From positions 1 through 16,478 of the forward strand of contig JASBZK010000039.1 in NCBI GenBank assembly GCA_029983505.1: a DNA stretch of 16,478 nucleotides. The letters run 5' to 3'. Below the pieces are notes generated by a model. It was given only the letters and a program-made list of their open reading frames with translations. It had not been told where the DNA came from and searched no databases. This stretch comes from Porphyromonas sp. GTDB taxonomy: Bacteria; Bacteroidota; Bacteroidia; Bacteroidales; Porphyromonadaceae. Positions 5,329 through 12,922 of this stretch are shown piece by piece. The translations under genes and the position numbers were made by a program. Numbering within the stretch: position 1 is the stretch's first letter; each line of letters opens with the position of its first letter.

Positions 5329-6246
5329 ATGAAAAAGATACTCGTAGCTACGGAGAAGCCTTTCTCTCCCGTGGCAATCGAAAAGATCAGAGCCGTCGTG
5401 GCAGACGGGGACTACGAACTCGTCCTTCTCGAGAAATACACGGACAAATCCCAGCTCCTTGAGGCTGTCAAGGATGCCGATGCGATGATCGTGCGCTCGG
5501 ATAAGGTTACGGCTGACGTGATTGATGCAGCCAAAAATCTAAAAATCGTGGTACGTGCCGGAGCCGGCTACGACTCCGTAGACATCGAACACGCCAAAGC
5601 CAAGAACGTGGTCGTCGAGAACACCCCCGGTCAGAATGCCAACGCAGTGGCCGAGTTGATTATGTCCTTGGCAGTGATGGTAAAACGTAACTTTTTCGAC
5701 GGTACCCCTGGGACAGAACTAATGGAGAAAACTATAGGAATACACGGGTTTGGGAATGTAGGAAAAAACGTGGCACGTCTTGCAAAAGGGTATCGAATGA
5801 ATATCTTGGCCTACGATGTCTTTGCAGACAAGTCTGCAAACCCTGGTATTACTTTCGTGGGCAACGTAGATGAACTTTACTCCAAGAGTGACTTTATTTC
5901 GCTACACATTCCTGCCGTACCGGAAACAATCAAGTCCATCAACTATAACCTCGCTATGAAGATGCCGAAAAAGGCAGTACTGCTTAATGCCGCACGTGCA
6001 GAAGTGATCGACGAAGAAAGTCTGCTCAAGGCACTTAGGGAACGTCCTGACCTAACGTATGTGACCGACATCAAACCGACCAACGACGAGGAATACACGA
6101 AGTTACCCGGACATCAGTATTTTGCGACTCCAAAGAAGATGGGGGCTCAGACCTCTGAAGCCAACATCAACGCAGGTGTCGCCGCGGCTCGTCAAATCCG
6201 CAGTTTCTTTGAGACCGGAGACGAAACATTCAGAGTAAATAAGTAA
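5329..6246 (+). CDS. serA: D-3-phosphoglycerate dehydrogenase SerA, short Bacteroidales type, 305 aa
   Basis: NAD-dependent D-2-hydroxyacid dehydrogenase that oxidises 3-phosphoglycerate to 3-phosphohydroxypyruvate, the first committed step of serine synthesis. Order of parts: catalytic N-terminal half with MIVRSDKV (53-60) and VRAGAGYDSVD (75-85), NTPGQNANAVAEL (98-110), Rossmann motif GIHGFGNVGKN (137-147), catalytic-Arg region LLNAARAEVIDEESLL (218-233) and the C-terminal ATPKKMGAQTSEANINAG (266-283). The usual PH.GA catalytic histidine motif is replaced by PKKMGA, as I recall for Bacteroides SerA. No ACT regulatory domain follows, so feedback control by serine through ACT is absent. GC falls from about 56% in 5341-5460 to about 45% in 5701-5940 inside the gene. 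Gaps of 23 bp to serC and 16 bp to the DUF1015 gene indicate an operon. Confidence 0.93.
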   Translation: MKKILVATEKPFSPVAIEKIRAVVADGDYELVLLEKYTDKSQLLEAVKDADAMIVRSDKVTADVIDAAKNLKIVVRAGAGYDSVDIEHAKAKNVVVENTPGQNANAVAELIMSLAVMVKRNFFDGTPGTELMEKTIGIHGFGNVGKNVARLAKGYRMNILAYDVFADKSANPGITFVGNVDELYSKSDFISLHIPAVPETIKSINYNLAMKMPKKAVLLNAARAEVIDEESLLKALRERPDLTYVTDIKPTNDEEYTKLPGHQYFATPKKMGAQTSEANINAGVAAARQIRSFFETGDETFRVNK

Positions 6247-6262
6247 GCAACTTCCCAAAATA

Positions 6263-7513
6263 ATGGCTACAGTAAGACCTTTCCGCGGACTTCGTCCCCC
6301 GAAAGAATTTGTAGAGCAGGTTTCTTCCCGTCCCTACGACGTACTCAATAGCGACGAAGCAAGAGAGGAAGCGAAGGGCAACGAAAAATCGCTCTACCAC
6401 ATCATCCGCCCGGAAATCAACTTTCCGGTAGGCAAAGACGAACACGACCCCGATGTCTACGAGATGGCCCGGAAGCAGTTCGACCTTTTCCAGGAAAAAG
6501 GCTGGTTGGTACAGGACAAGAAACCCGTGTACTACCTCTATGCCCAGACGATGAACGGCAAGACCCAGTACGGTCTCGTCATCGGCGCATACGTGGACGA
6601 CTACCTTAACGGCGTAATCAAGAAGCACGAGCTGACCCGCAAAGACAAAGAAGAGGATCGTATGAAGCATGTCCGCGTATTGGATGCGAACCTCGAACCC
6701 GTGTTCTTTGCCTTCCCCGACAATGCCACTCTTCAGGCGATCATCGACAAATACAAGGCTACCGAACCTCTCTGCGACTTCGTGGCTCCGATGGATGGCT
6801 TCGGACATACCGTGTGGATGATCGACGACGACAAGGACATTCAGACGGTTACGGAAGCATTCGCCAAGATTCCCGCGCTCTACATCGCCGACGGTCACCA
6901 CCGTTCTGCTGCCGCTGCTCTCGTCGGCGCAGAGAAGGCCAAGAATAATCCCAATCACACCGGAGAAGAGGAGTACAACTACTTTATGGCTGTGGCTTTC
7001 CCTGCCAGCCACCTCACGGTCATCGACTACAACCGGGTAATTAAGGATTTGAATGGCCTTACTCCTGAGGAATTCCTCGCCAAGCTCAGAGAAAACTTTG
7101 ATGTCGAAGAGAAAGGCGTCGCCATCTACAAGCCCGGTAAGCTTCATAACTTCAGTTTGTACCTTGGTGGGAAATGGTACTCTTTGACCGCAAAAGAGGG
7201 ACGCTATGACGACAACGACCCGATCGGCGTCCTTGATGTGACAATTTCGTCGAATCTCATCCTGCGGGATATCCTCGGCATCGAAGACTTGCGTACCTCC
7301 AAGCGCGTCGACTTCGTGGGCGGGATCCGCGGTTTGGGCGAACTCCAAAAGAGAGTAGACTCCGGAGAGATGGTAGTAGCTCTGGCGCTCTACCCCGTCT
7401 CTATGCAGCAGATCATCGACATTGCGGACACCGGCAACATTATGCCGCCTAAGACCACTTGGTTTGAGCCCAAACTGAGAAGCGGTCTGATCGTACACAA
7501 GCTTGAGGACTGA
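6263..7513 (+). CDS. DUF1015 family protein in the serine cluster, 416 aa
   Basis: Soluble protein of the DUF1015 family, recognised by RPFRGLRPP (5-13), SRPYDVL (22-28), the KHELT block (121-125), IADGHHRSAAA (208-218) and the C-terminal MPPKTTWFEPKLRSGLI (394-410). The ADGHHR motif recalls the ParB/sulfiredoxin fold, which includes free-serine kinases (SerK, SbnI); that link is distant and inferred. The family has no settled biochemical role that I can state. It begins 16 bp after serA and is followed by a strong terminator, so it is the last gene of serC-serA-DUF1015. No phosphoserine phosphatase (SerB) lies in the window, which makes a role in the last serine step, or in serine/phosphoserine interconversion, worth testing. 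Start ATG chosen at the natural N-terminal motif. Confidence 0.88.
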   Translation: MATVRPFRGLRPPKEFVEQVSSRPYDVLNSDEAREEAKGNEKSLYHIIRPEINFPVGKDEHDPDVYEMARKQFDLFQEKGWLVQDKKPVYYLYAQTMNGKTQYGLVIGAYVDDYLNGVIKKHELTRKDKEEDRMKHVRVLDANLEPVFFAFPDNATLQAIIDKYKATEPLCDFVAPMDGFGHTVWMIDDDKDIQTVTEAFAKIPALYIADGHHRSAAAALVGAEKAKNNPNHTGEEEYNYFMAVAFPASHLTVIDYNRVIKDLNGLTPEEFLAKLRENFDVEEKGVAIYKPGKLHNFSLYLGGKWYSLTAKEGRYDDNDPIGVLDVTISSNLILRDILGIEDLRTSKRVDFVGGIRGLGELQKRVDSGEMVVALALYPVSMQQIIDIADTGNIMPPKTTWFEPKLRSGLIVHKLED

Positions 7514-7533
7514 TCTTAGACTATTTCATTTCA

Positions 7534-7581
7534 AAAAGCAGAGCCAACGGAGATTCTATCTTCTCGCTTGGCTTTGCTTTT
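7534..7581 (+). terminator. Intrinsic terminator after the serine cluster
   Basis: Stem 7534-7547 / 7568-7581, 14 bp with one G-U pair (AAAAGCAGAGCCAA against TTGGCTTTGCTTTT), loop about 20 nt that can pair further, with A-rich and T-rich bases at the foot. It begins 20 bp after the DUF1015 stop. The A/T foot suggests it could work in both directions. Confidence 0.7.
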
Positions 7582-7591
7582 ACGGTGAAGT

Positions 7592-7621
7592 CTCTGCATC
7601 GGCAGAGCATAATCTTTTTTT
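7592..7621 (+). terminator. Hairpin plus T7 tract directly before aspA
   Basis: Stem CTCTGC / GCAGAG (7592-7597 / 7602-7607), loop ATCG, then CATAATC and seven T residues (7615-7621), ending 9 nt before the aspA ATG. Either a second, weaker terminator of the upstream operon or a leader attenuator of aspA. No exact TAnnTTTG promoter was found between this and the previous terminator, so where aspA transcription starts is unclear. Confidence 0.4.
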
Positions 7622-7630
7622 GTCAAATAT

Positions 7631-9070
7631 ATGAATCAAGGCAAGAAAACCCACATTGAGAACGACCTTATCGGTGATATGGAAGTGCCGGACGATGTCC
7701 TCTATGGCGTCCAGACACTCAGAGCACTCGAAAACTTCGACATCTCACCGGTCAAACTGAATCATTATCCCCGTTACGTGGAGGCAATGGCCATCACGAA
7801 AGAGGCAGCTGCCATTGCCAACCACAGAGAGGGACTGCTTCCGGACGATATCTTCAAAGCCATCGTAGAAGCGTGCGAAGAGATCCGCCGGGGCAAGCAC
7901 CACGAGTTCTTTATCGTGGATATGGTACAGGGTGGTGCAGGGACATCCACCAATATGAACGCCAACGAAGTGATCACCAACCGTGCTCTCGAAATCCTCG
8001 GAAAGCCGCACGGATCCTACAAGGTGATTTCTCCGAATGACCACACGAACCTCTCCCAGTCCACAAACGACGCCTACCCCACTTTCATCCACTTAGGGCT
8101 CTACCAGACGTATCTCGACCTCTTGCCAGGGCTGAATAAGCTGATAGATGCGTTCAAGGAAAAGGCGGTCGAATTCAAAGACATCCTCAAGACCGGTCGT
8201 ACCCAGATGCAGGACGCTGTACCGATGACGATGGGGCAGACGTTCAATGGCTTTGCGACCATTCTCGAAGAAGAGTTGCCGAACCTCAAGCACGCTGCAG
8301 AGCAGCTCCTTACCGTAAATATGGGAGCCACAGCCATCGGCACCGGTATTTGCTCCGAGCCCTCTTACCGGGCATTCGTACTCGAAGCTCTAAGGGATCT
8401 CACCGGATGGAATATCGAGCTTGCTCGTGATATGGTCGGGGCTACTTCGGACACCTCGCACATGATCGGTTTCTCTCAGGCGATGAAGCGCCTTGCTGTC
8501 AAACTGAGCAAAATATCCAACGACCTCCGTCTCCTCTCAAGCGGTCCTCGCGCCGGCATCGGGGAAATCAACCTCCCCGCCCGCCAACCGGGGTCGTCCA
8601 TTATGCCCGGCAAAGTGAACCCCGTCATCCCCGAAGTCGTCACTCAGGTGGCTATGAAGATCATCGGCAATGACGTGTGCGTCACGATGGCAGGCGAAGC
8701 GGCTCAGCTTGAGCTCAATGCGATGGAGCCGATTATGGCTCAGTGCTGCTTCGAGAGTGCGGACTTCCTGATTTCAGTAATGGATATTTTCCGTAAATAC
8801 TGCATCGAAGGCATCACAGCGAATGCCGAGCACGCAACCGAGCTGGCGTATAAGAGTATGAGCATCGTAACCGCGCTTAATCCGTACATCGGCTACAAAA
8901 ACTCTACGAAGATTGCCAAAGAAGCGATGGAAACAGGCAAGAGCATCCCCGAGATTGTGCTCAAACACGGCATCCTCTCTCAGGAACAGCTGGACACCAT
9001 CCTTGCTCCCGAGAACCTCCTCGTCCCGGTTCACCTCGACATCAAGCCGCTGAAGAATATGGACGAATAA
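7631..9070 (+). CDS. aspA: Aspartate ammonia-lyase (aspartase), 479 aa
   Basis: Cytoplasmic, homotetrameric enzyme of the aspartase/fumarase superfamily that converts L-aspartate to fumarate and ammonia. Motifs: TSTNMNANEV (105-114), SPNDHTNLSQSTND (134-147), KTGRTQMQDAVPMTMG (187-202) and the family signature GSSIMPGKVNPV (321-332), whose flexible SS loop carries the catalytic serine (Ser323 by family analogy). The run DHTNLSQSTND with KVNPVIPEV favours aspartase over class II fumarase. Length matches aspartases (about 470-480 aa). It stands alone between terminator hairpins on both sides (7534-7621 and 9076-9170). In an amino-acid-fermenting or fumarate-respiring Bacteroidales cell it would feed fumarate to fumarate reductase; that is inference. 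Confidence 0.95.
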   Translation: MNQGKKTHIENDLIGDMEVPDDVLYGVQTLRALENFDISPVKLNHYPRYVEAMAITKEAAAIANHREGLLPDDIFKAIVEACEEIRRGKHHEFFIVDMVQGGAGTSTNMNANEVITNRALEILGKPHGSYKVISPNDHTNLSQSTNDAYPTFIHLGLYQTYLDLLPGLNKLIDAFKEKAVEFKDILKTGRTQMQDAVPMTMGQTFNGFATILEEELPNLKHAAEQLLTVNMGATAIGTGICSEPSYRAFVLEALRDLTGWNIELARDMVGATSDTSHMIGFSQAMKRLAVKLSKISNDLRLLSSGPRAGIGEINLPARQPGSSIMPGKVNPVIPEVVTQVAMKIIGNDVCVTMAGEAAQLELNAMEPIMAQCCFESADFLISVMDIFRKYCIEGITANAEHATELAYKSMSIVTALNPYIGYKNSTKIAKEAMETGKSIPEIVLKHGILSQEQLDTILAPENLLVPVHLDIKPLKNMDE

Positions 9071-9075
9071 CTCCC

Positions 9076-9109
9076 AAGACGTTGTCTTTCTCAAAAAAAG
9101 CAACGTTTT
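9076..9109 (+). terminator. Hairpin 5 bp after aspA
   Basis: Stem 9076-9084 / 9101-9109 (9 pairs, one G-U: AAGACGTTG against CAACGTTTT), extended by CTTT/AAAG inside (9086-9089 / 9097-9100). T residues lie on the 3' arm. Position right after the stop supports an intrinsic terminator of aspA. Confidence 0.5.
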
Positions 9110-9123
9110 AGGCGAAAAACGAG

Positions 9124-9173
9124 ACGAGACACGTACCTCTGTGTGGAAATCACCATGGTACGTGTCTCGTTTT
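9124..9173. repeat. Inverted pair of the dispersed repeat, terminator-like
   Basis: ACGAGACACGTACC (9124-9137) and GGTACGTGTCTCGT (9157-9170) form a perfect 14-bp stem with a 19-nt loop, followed by TTTGGCTTTTT. The arm is the same word as at 286-299 and 332-345. It can serve as a second terminator between aspA and pheT, or be a hairpin copy of the repeat family. A smaller hairpin CCGGG/CCCGG follows at 9183-9197, and 9200-9215 is an inverse near-copy of 4133-4148. Together with the pheT promoter these account for the 309-bp gap 9071-9379, which has no gene. Confidence 0.65.
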
Positions 9174-9247
9174 GGCTTTTTACCGGGCAGTACCCGGGCA
9201 AAATAATCTTACCCGTCTGTGCCCCGCCCCGGAAGGGCTGCGGGGAC

Positions 9248-9279
9248 TTGCTTATTCTCTTTGGTTTTAGGTAAATTTG
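9248..9279 (+). promoter_or_regulatory. Candidate promoter for pheT-yebC
   Basis: TAAATTTG (9272-9279) fits the Bacteroidota -7 box TAnnTTTG exactly; a TTG at 9248-9250 lies 21 nt upstream as a possible -33 element. It predicts a start near 9286 and a leader of about 95 nt. This supports translation from 9380 rather than from 9281, since a message starting here could barely include the earlier codon. Confidence 0.5.
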
Positions 9280-9379
9280 TGTGCAGTACGCAAAAGCGCC
9301 TATTTTTCGCACCGAGGGAGATAAACAGAAACCCTCGGGAGTGTCTTTTGCTTCCAAAACTCCAAATCGCAGAGAAAGA

Positions 9380-11848
9380 ATGAACATCTCTTATTCTTGG
9401 CTTAAAGAATACCTCGACATAGACCTGCCTGCCGAAGAAGTGGGCGAAATACTCACCTCCATCGGCCTTGAAGTAGGGTCTGTGGAAGAAAAAGAGAGTA
9501 TCCCCGGCGGTCTCAGAGGCCTCGTGACAGGTCACGTGGTTACCTGCATAGACCACCCGAACTCGGACCACCTCCACATCACGACAGTAGACCTCGGCAA
9601 AGAGCTTACGCCGGAGGGTCCCATCCAAATCGTCTGTGGTGCGAAAAACGTGGCCGCGGGACAAAACGTCATCGTCGCCACCATCGGCACGACACTGCAC
9701 CCCGTGGGCGGAGAGCCTTTTACCATCAAGAAGGGAAAAATCCGCGGAGAAGAGTCTTTCGGGATGATTTGTGCCGAAGACGAAATAGGCGTAGGGACGG
9801 GACACGAAGGCATCATTGTCCTAAGAGAGGGAATCGCTCCCGGCACACCCGCCTCCGAGATTTATCCCGTCCACACCGACCACATCATAGAAGTGGACAT
9901 CACCCCCAACCGCGTGGATGCCACTTCGCACTACGGGGTCGCAAGGGATCTCTATGCGTACCTCAAAAGCCACGGCAGGAGTGTCACCCTCAGAAAGCCC
10001 GAAGCGCCGCACGTCACGGGGACAAACTCCCCCGTCGAAGTCTCCGTGGAGAGTCCGGAAGCCTGCTTCCGCTATTCCGGCATAGTGATTAAGGGGATAA
10101 AGGTCGGGCCAAGCCCGGAGTGGCTCCGAAATGCGCTTGAAAGTATCGGGCAGAAGTCCGTAAATAACATCGTGGACGTCTCGAACTACGTCCTCCAAGC
10201 CATAGGGCAACCGCTCCACACTTTTGACTACGACAAAATAGCAGGTGGTAAGGTCATCGTCCGTCTCGCGGTAGAGGGCGAAAAGCTCACCACCCTTGAT
10301 GGAGTAGAACGGACGCTCACAGACCGCGACCTCGTCATCTGTGATGCGGAGAAACCGATGTGCATCGCCGGCGTAATGGGCGGCTTGGACTCCGGAGTCC
10401 AAGCGGGTACCACTGCACTTTTCATCGAGAGTGCCACATTCCACCCCACTTTCATCCGCAAAACTGCCCGCCGCAACGGGCTTAATACGGACGCTTCGTT
10501 CCGCTACGAGCGCGGTCTCGACCCGGCAGGCGTACCTTTTGCACTCGACTGGGCAGTGAAGCTCGTCCTGGAAGTCGCAGGCGGCGAAGTCTCGAGCCGT
10601 ATTTACGACCTATACCCAGAACCGCAAGAGCCGTACCGGGTCTCTCTCTCGCTCCGTAAGGTCTCCGACCTCATAGGCATCGAGATTCCTAAAGAGAAAA
10701 TCCTTGAGATTCTTGAGGCGCTTTCCATCGAAGTCCGCGAAGACAACGGCGAGACCCTTGAGGTCGACGTACCCCGTTACCGCTACGACGTCACGCGGGA
10801 CGTGGACATCATCGAGGATCTGCTCAGAATCTACGGCTATAACGAAGTCCCCTTCACGACCAAACTGAGCTCGGCCATCACGCCGAAGAGTGACGTGGAC
10901 AGAAGTTTCTCCCTCCAACGCGTCATCAGCGAACAGCTCGTGGGCGCCGGTTTCGTCGAGATCTTGAATAACTCCCTCTCCAAAGCTTCTTACTACCCAG
11001 ACGAGATCGAGAGAGGAGAGGCGGTTCGGCTCCTCAATCCGCTCTCTAACGACCTCTCCACCCTCCGCATACAGATGGTGCACGGCGGCTTGGAGGTCAT
11101 CGACCACAACCTGAAGCGTCAGGGAGCCAACCTGAGGCTCTTCGAGTTTGGGAACACCTACAGACGCGTCAGTCCGGAAGAGCAGGTGCCGCTCAGAGGG
11201 TTCAAAGAGACCTACACGCTCGGGCTGTGGGTGACGGGAGACGAGTTCGGTCCGAATTGGAACAAGGACGCACACCGGAGCGTCCGACCCTATTTCCTTA
11301 GCGCAATTATCGAGAACTTTCTGTCCCGTATGGGCATCTCGGACGGGGAAGTACAGAAAGCATACATTGAGAGCGACGACCTTTTCGATAAAGGCATCGA
11401 GCTTACGTTCAGGGGCGGCAAGACATTCGGCAGATGGGGCGTGGTGTCCGAAAGGCTCCTCAAAACGCACGACCTTGACGTACCCGTATATTACGCAGAG
11501 TTCGAGTGGAACACGGTCATTGAGCGGGTTCTCGGTCGGACGGTGACGATAAAAGGCGTGCCGAAGTTCCCGAGCGTCCGCAGAGACTTCGCCCTCCTTT
11601 TGGACAAAAACATAGACTTCGCCAAAGTGGTCGAAGTCTCGAAGAAAGCAGAGCCGAAGCTGATACGGGATATCGTTCTCTTCGACGTTTACGAAGACCC
11701 CAAGCATCTACCCGAAGGCAAAAAGAGCTACGCCGTAGCCTTCACGCTCAGGGACGACGAAAAGACCCTCTCCGACAAAGTCATCGACAAGACTATGGAG
11801 AAAATCTCTCAGTCCCTTGCCAAGCAGCTCGGTGCCTCTCTGAGATAA
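9380..11848 (+). CDS. pheT: Phenylalanyl-tRNA synthetase beta subunit, 822 aa
   Basis: Beta chain of the alpha2-beta2 enzyme that charges tRNA-Phe; the beta chain holds the tRNA-contact and editing parts. Domains in order: N-terminal MNISYSWLKEYLDIDL, tRNA-binding OB domain (about 40-150: VVTCIDHPNSDHLHITTVDLG, VCGAKNVAAGQNV), B3/B4 editing domain with DITPNRVDATSHYGVARDLYA (173-193), then ATARRNGLNTDASFRYERG-like B3/B4 core, B5 domain (YRVSLSLRKVSDLIGIEI to IYGYNEVP), the catalytic-like core, and the C-terminal FDX-ACB anticodon-binding domain (KFPSVRRDFALLLD to the end). ATG at 9380 is preferred over an in-frame ATG at 9281, because MNISYSWLKEYLD is the family's N-terminus and the promoter lies at 9248-9279. 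The alpha subunit gene is not in the window. Confidence 0.96.
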   Translation: MNISYSWLKEYLDIDLPAEEVGEILTSIGLEVGSVEEKESIPGGLRGLVTGHVVTCIDHPNSDHLHITTVDLGKELTPEGPIQIVCGAKNVAAGQNVIVATIGTTLHPVGGEPFTIKKGKIRGEESFGMICAEDEIGVGTGHEGIIVLREGIAPGTPASEIYPVHTDHIIEVDITPNRVDATSHYGVARDLYAYLKSHGRSVTLRKPEAPHVTGTNSPVEVSVESPEACFRYSGIVIKGIKVGPSPEWLRNALESIGQKSVNNIVDVSNYVLQAIGQPLHTFDYDKIAGGKVIVRLAVEGEKLTTLDGVERTLTDRDLVICDAEKPMCIAGVMGGLDSGVQAGTTALFIESATFHPTFIRKTARRNGLNTDASFRYERGLDPAGVPFALDWAVKLVLEVAGGEVSSRIYDLYPEPQEPYRVSLSLRKVSDLIGIEIPKEKILEILEALSIEVREDNGETLEVDVPRYRYDVTRDVDIIEDLLRIYGYNEVPFTTKLSSAITPKSDVDRSFSLQRVISEQLVGAGFVEILNNSLSKASYYPDEIERGEAVRLLNPLSNDLSTLRIQMVHGGLEVIDHNLKRQGANLRLFEFGNTYRRVSPEEQVPLRGFKETYTLGLWVTGDEFGPNWNKDAHRSVRPYFLSAIIENFLSRMGISDGEVQKAYIESDDLFDKGIELTFRGGKTFGRWGVVSERLLKTHDLDVPVYYAEFEWNTVIERVLGRTVTIKGVPKFPSVRRDFALLLDKNIDFAKVVEVSKKAEPKLIRDIVLFDVYEDPKHLPEGKKSYAVAFTLRDDEKTLSDKVIDKTMEKISQSLAKQLGASLR

Positions 11849-11903
11849 CAATACACACAAAGAAGAAAACAAACTTTTACAAGCAAATACATCACGACAA
11901 ACA

Positions 11904-12635
11904 ATGGGAAGAGCATTCGAATTCAGAAAAGCCCGCAAACTCAAGAGATGGGGAAATATGTCCAGGACATTTACCCGCATCGGGAAGGAAATCACCATCG
12001 CTGCGCGTTCCGGCGGACCTGACCCCGACTCTAACCCGCGTCTCCGCGTCCTGATGCAGACGGCCAAGAAAGAGAACATGCCGAAGGACAACATCGAAAG
12101 AGCCATCAAGCGCGCTTCCGAAAAAGATCAGTCCGACTACAAGGAGATGAATTACGAAGGCTACGGACCCCACGGCATTGCCATCTTCGTGGAGACCGCG
12201 ACCGACAACACGACCCGCACCGTGGCCAACGTCCGCAGCTATTTCAATAAGTTTGGGGGCTCTCTTGGCACCACGGGCAGTCTCGAATTTCTCTTCGACC
12301 ACAAAGCCGTCTTCCACGTCGCCAAGAAAGAAGGCATCGACAACGACGAGCTGCTCCTCGAGCTCATCGACTACGGCGTAGACGAGGTGGAGGAAGAAGA
12401 GGATGAGCTGATCATCACGGGCGAATTTACGTCCAACGGGGACATCCAGAAGCACCTCGAAGAGATGGGCTTCGAGATCAATTCGGCAGAGTTTGAGCGC
12501 TTCCCCAAAGACACGAAAGACGTAACGCCCGAACAGCGCGAAGAGGTCAATAAACTCGTCGAGAAGCTCGAAGAAGACGAAGACGTCCAAAACGTCTTCA
12601 CCAATATGACCGAAGAAGACGACGAAGAAGAGTAA
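11904..12635 (+). CDS. yebC: YebC/PmpR (TACO1) family protein, 243 aa
   Basis: Cytoplasmic YebC/TACO1 family protein. Members were first described as transcriptional regulators, and some are linked to translation of difficult, proline-rich stretches. The N-terminus MGRAFEFRKARKLKRWGNMSRTFTRIGKEI is the form seen in Bacteroidetes, followed by GGPDPDSNPRLR (38-49), KKENMPKDNIERAIKRA (55-71), YEGYGPHGIAIFVE (85-98), TDNTTRTVANVRSYFNKFGGSLG (100-122) and GSLEFLFDHK (125-134). Length is typical. The protein ends in an acidic tail (MTEEDDEEE). It starts 55 bp after pheT with no promoter seen in the gap, so co-transcription with pheT is likely, and it is followed by a terminator at 12732-12770. Confidence 0.95.
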   Translation: MGRAFEFRKARKLKRWGNMSRTFTRIGKEITIAARSGGPDPDSNPRLRVLMQTAKKENMPKDNIERAIKRASEKDQSDYKEMNYEGYGPHGIAIFVETATDNTTRTVANVRSYFNKFGGSLGTTGSLEFLFDHKAVFHVAKKEGIDNDELLLELIDYGVDEVEEEEDELIITGEFTSNGDIQKHLEEMGFEINSAEFERFPKDTKDVTPEQREEVNKLVEKLEEDEDVQNVFTNMTEEDDEEE

Positions 12636-12731
12636 AAAGTCCTTTTCTGCCTCGTCTTGACAGGTTCGGCTTCGCTTAAAACCGCATTCATAGGACAAAT
12701 CCTCTTTCAAAGGTCTCAGGACACCTGTCCC

Positions 12732-12770
12732 AAACACTTGGAGTAAAGTTTCCTTTGCGCCAAGTGTTTT
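12732..12770 (+). terminator. Intrinsic terminator after yebC
   Basis: Perfect 10-bp stem AAACACTTGG / CCAAGTGTTT (12732-12741 / 12760-12769) with an inner AAAG/CTTT pairing, and T residues at the end of the 3' arm (12767-12770). It lies about 96 bp after the yebC stop. Confidence 0.6.
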
Positions 12771-12800
12771 CGGCTATTGCCCCTATGTGACACCGAAAAA

Positions 12801-12888
12801 TTTTGGTCTGTATCTCGCGTTGCCTTCAGCCTGTACCAAACGCAGACCTCACTCGGACCAAAAAACTTTTTTTGGTCTGTACCCCGTG
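12801..12888. repeat. Cluster of dispersed-repeat modules upstream of mfd
   Basis: GGTCTGTATCTCGCG (12805-12819) preceded by TTTT and ending 18 nt later in GCCTGTACC (12829-12837) forms a 33-bp unit with GGT...ACC ends. A second unit is a 9-bp hairpin GACCAAAAA.. / ..TTTTTGGTC (12856-12864 / 12869-12877) that continues into GGTCTGTACCCCGTG (12874-12888). The word TTTTGGTCTGTACCCC recurs inverted at 16311-16326, and the 33-bp unit recurs in plus orientation at 16360-16391. The region lies 35 bp before the mfd start, so it will be in or near its promoter or leader. Confidence 0.6.
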
Positions 12889-12922
12889 AGAAAGTTTCAC
12901 CCATAGAGCATATCCAAGAGCA

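Noticed and set aside
6230..7498. Long open frame of 422 codons on the minus strand
   Set aside because: It is fully antisense to the DUF1015 gene, whose family motifs are clear; the minus-strand product shows no recognisable domain and reflects codon bias on the coding strand.
9281..9379. Longer pheT N-terminus from ATG at 9281
   Set aside because: MNISYSWLKEYLD at 9380 is the family's N-terminus, and the best promoter (9272-9279) is directly before 9281.
10610..11707. Long open frame on the minus strand inside pheT
   Set aside because: Antisense shadow of conserved PheT domains; no independent start signals or protein motifs.
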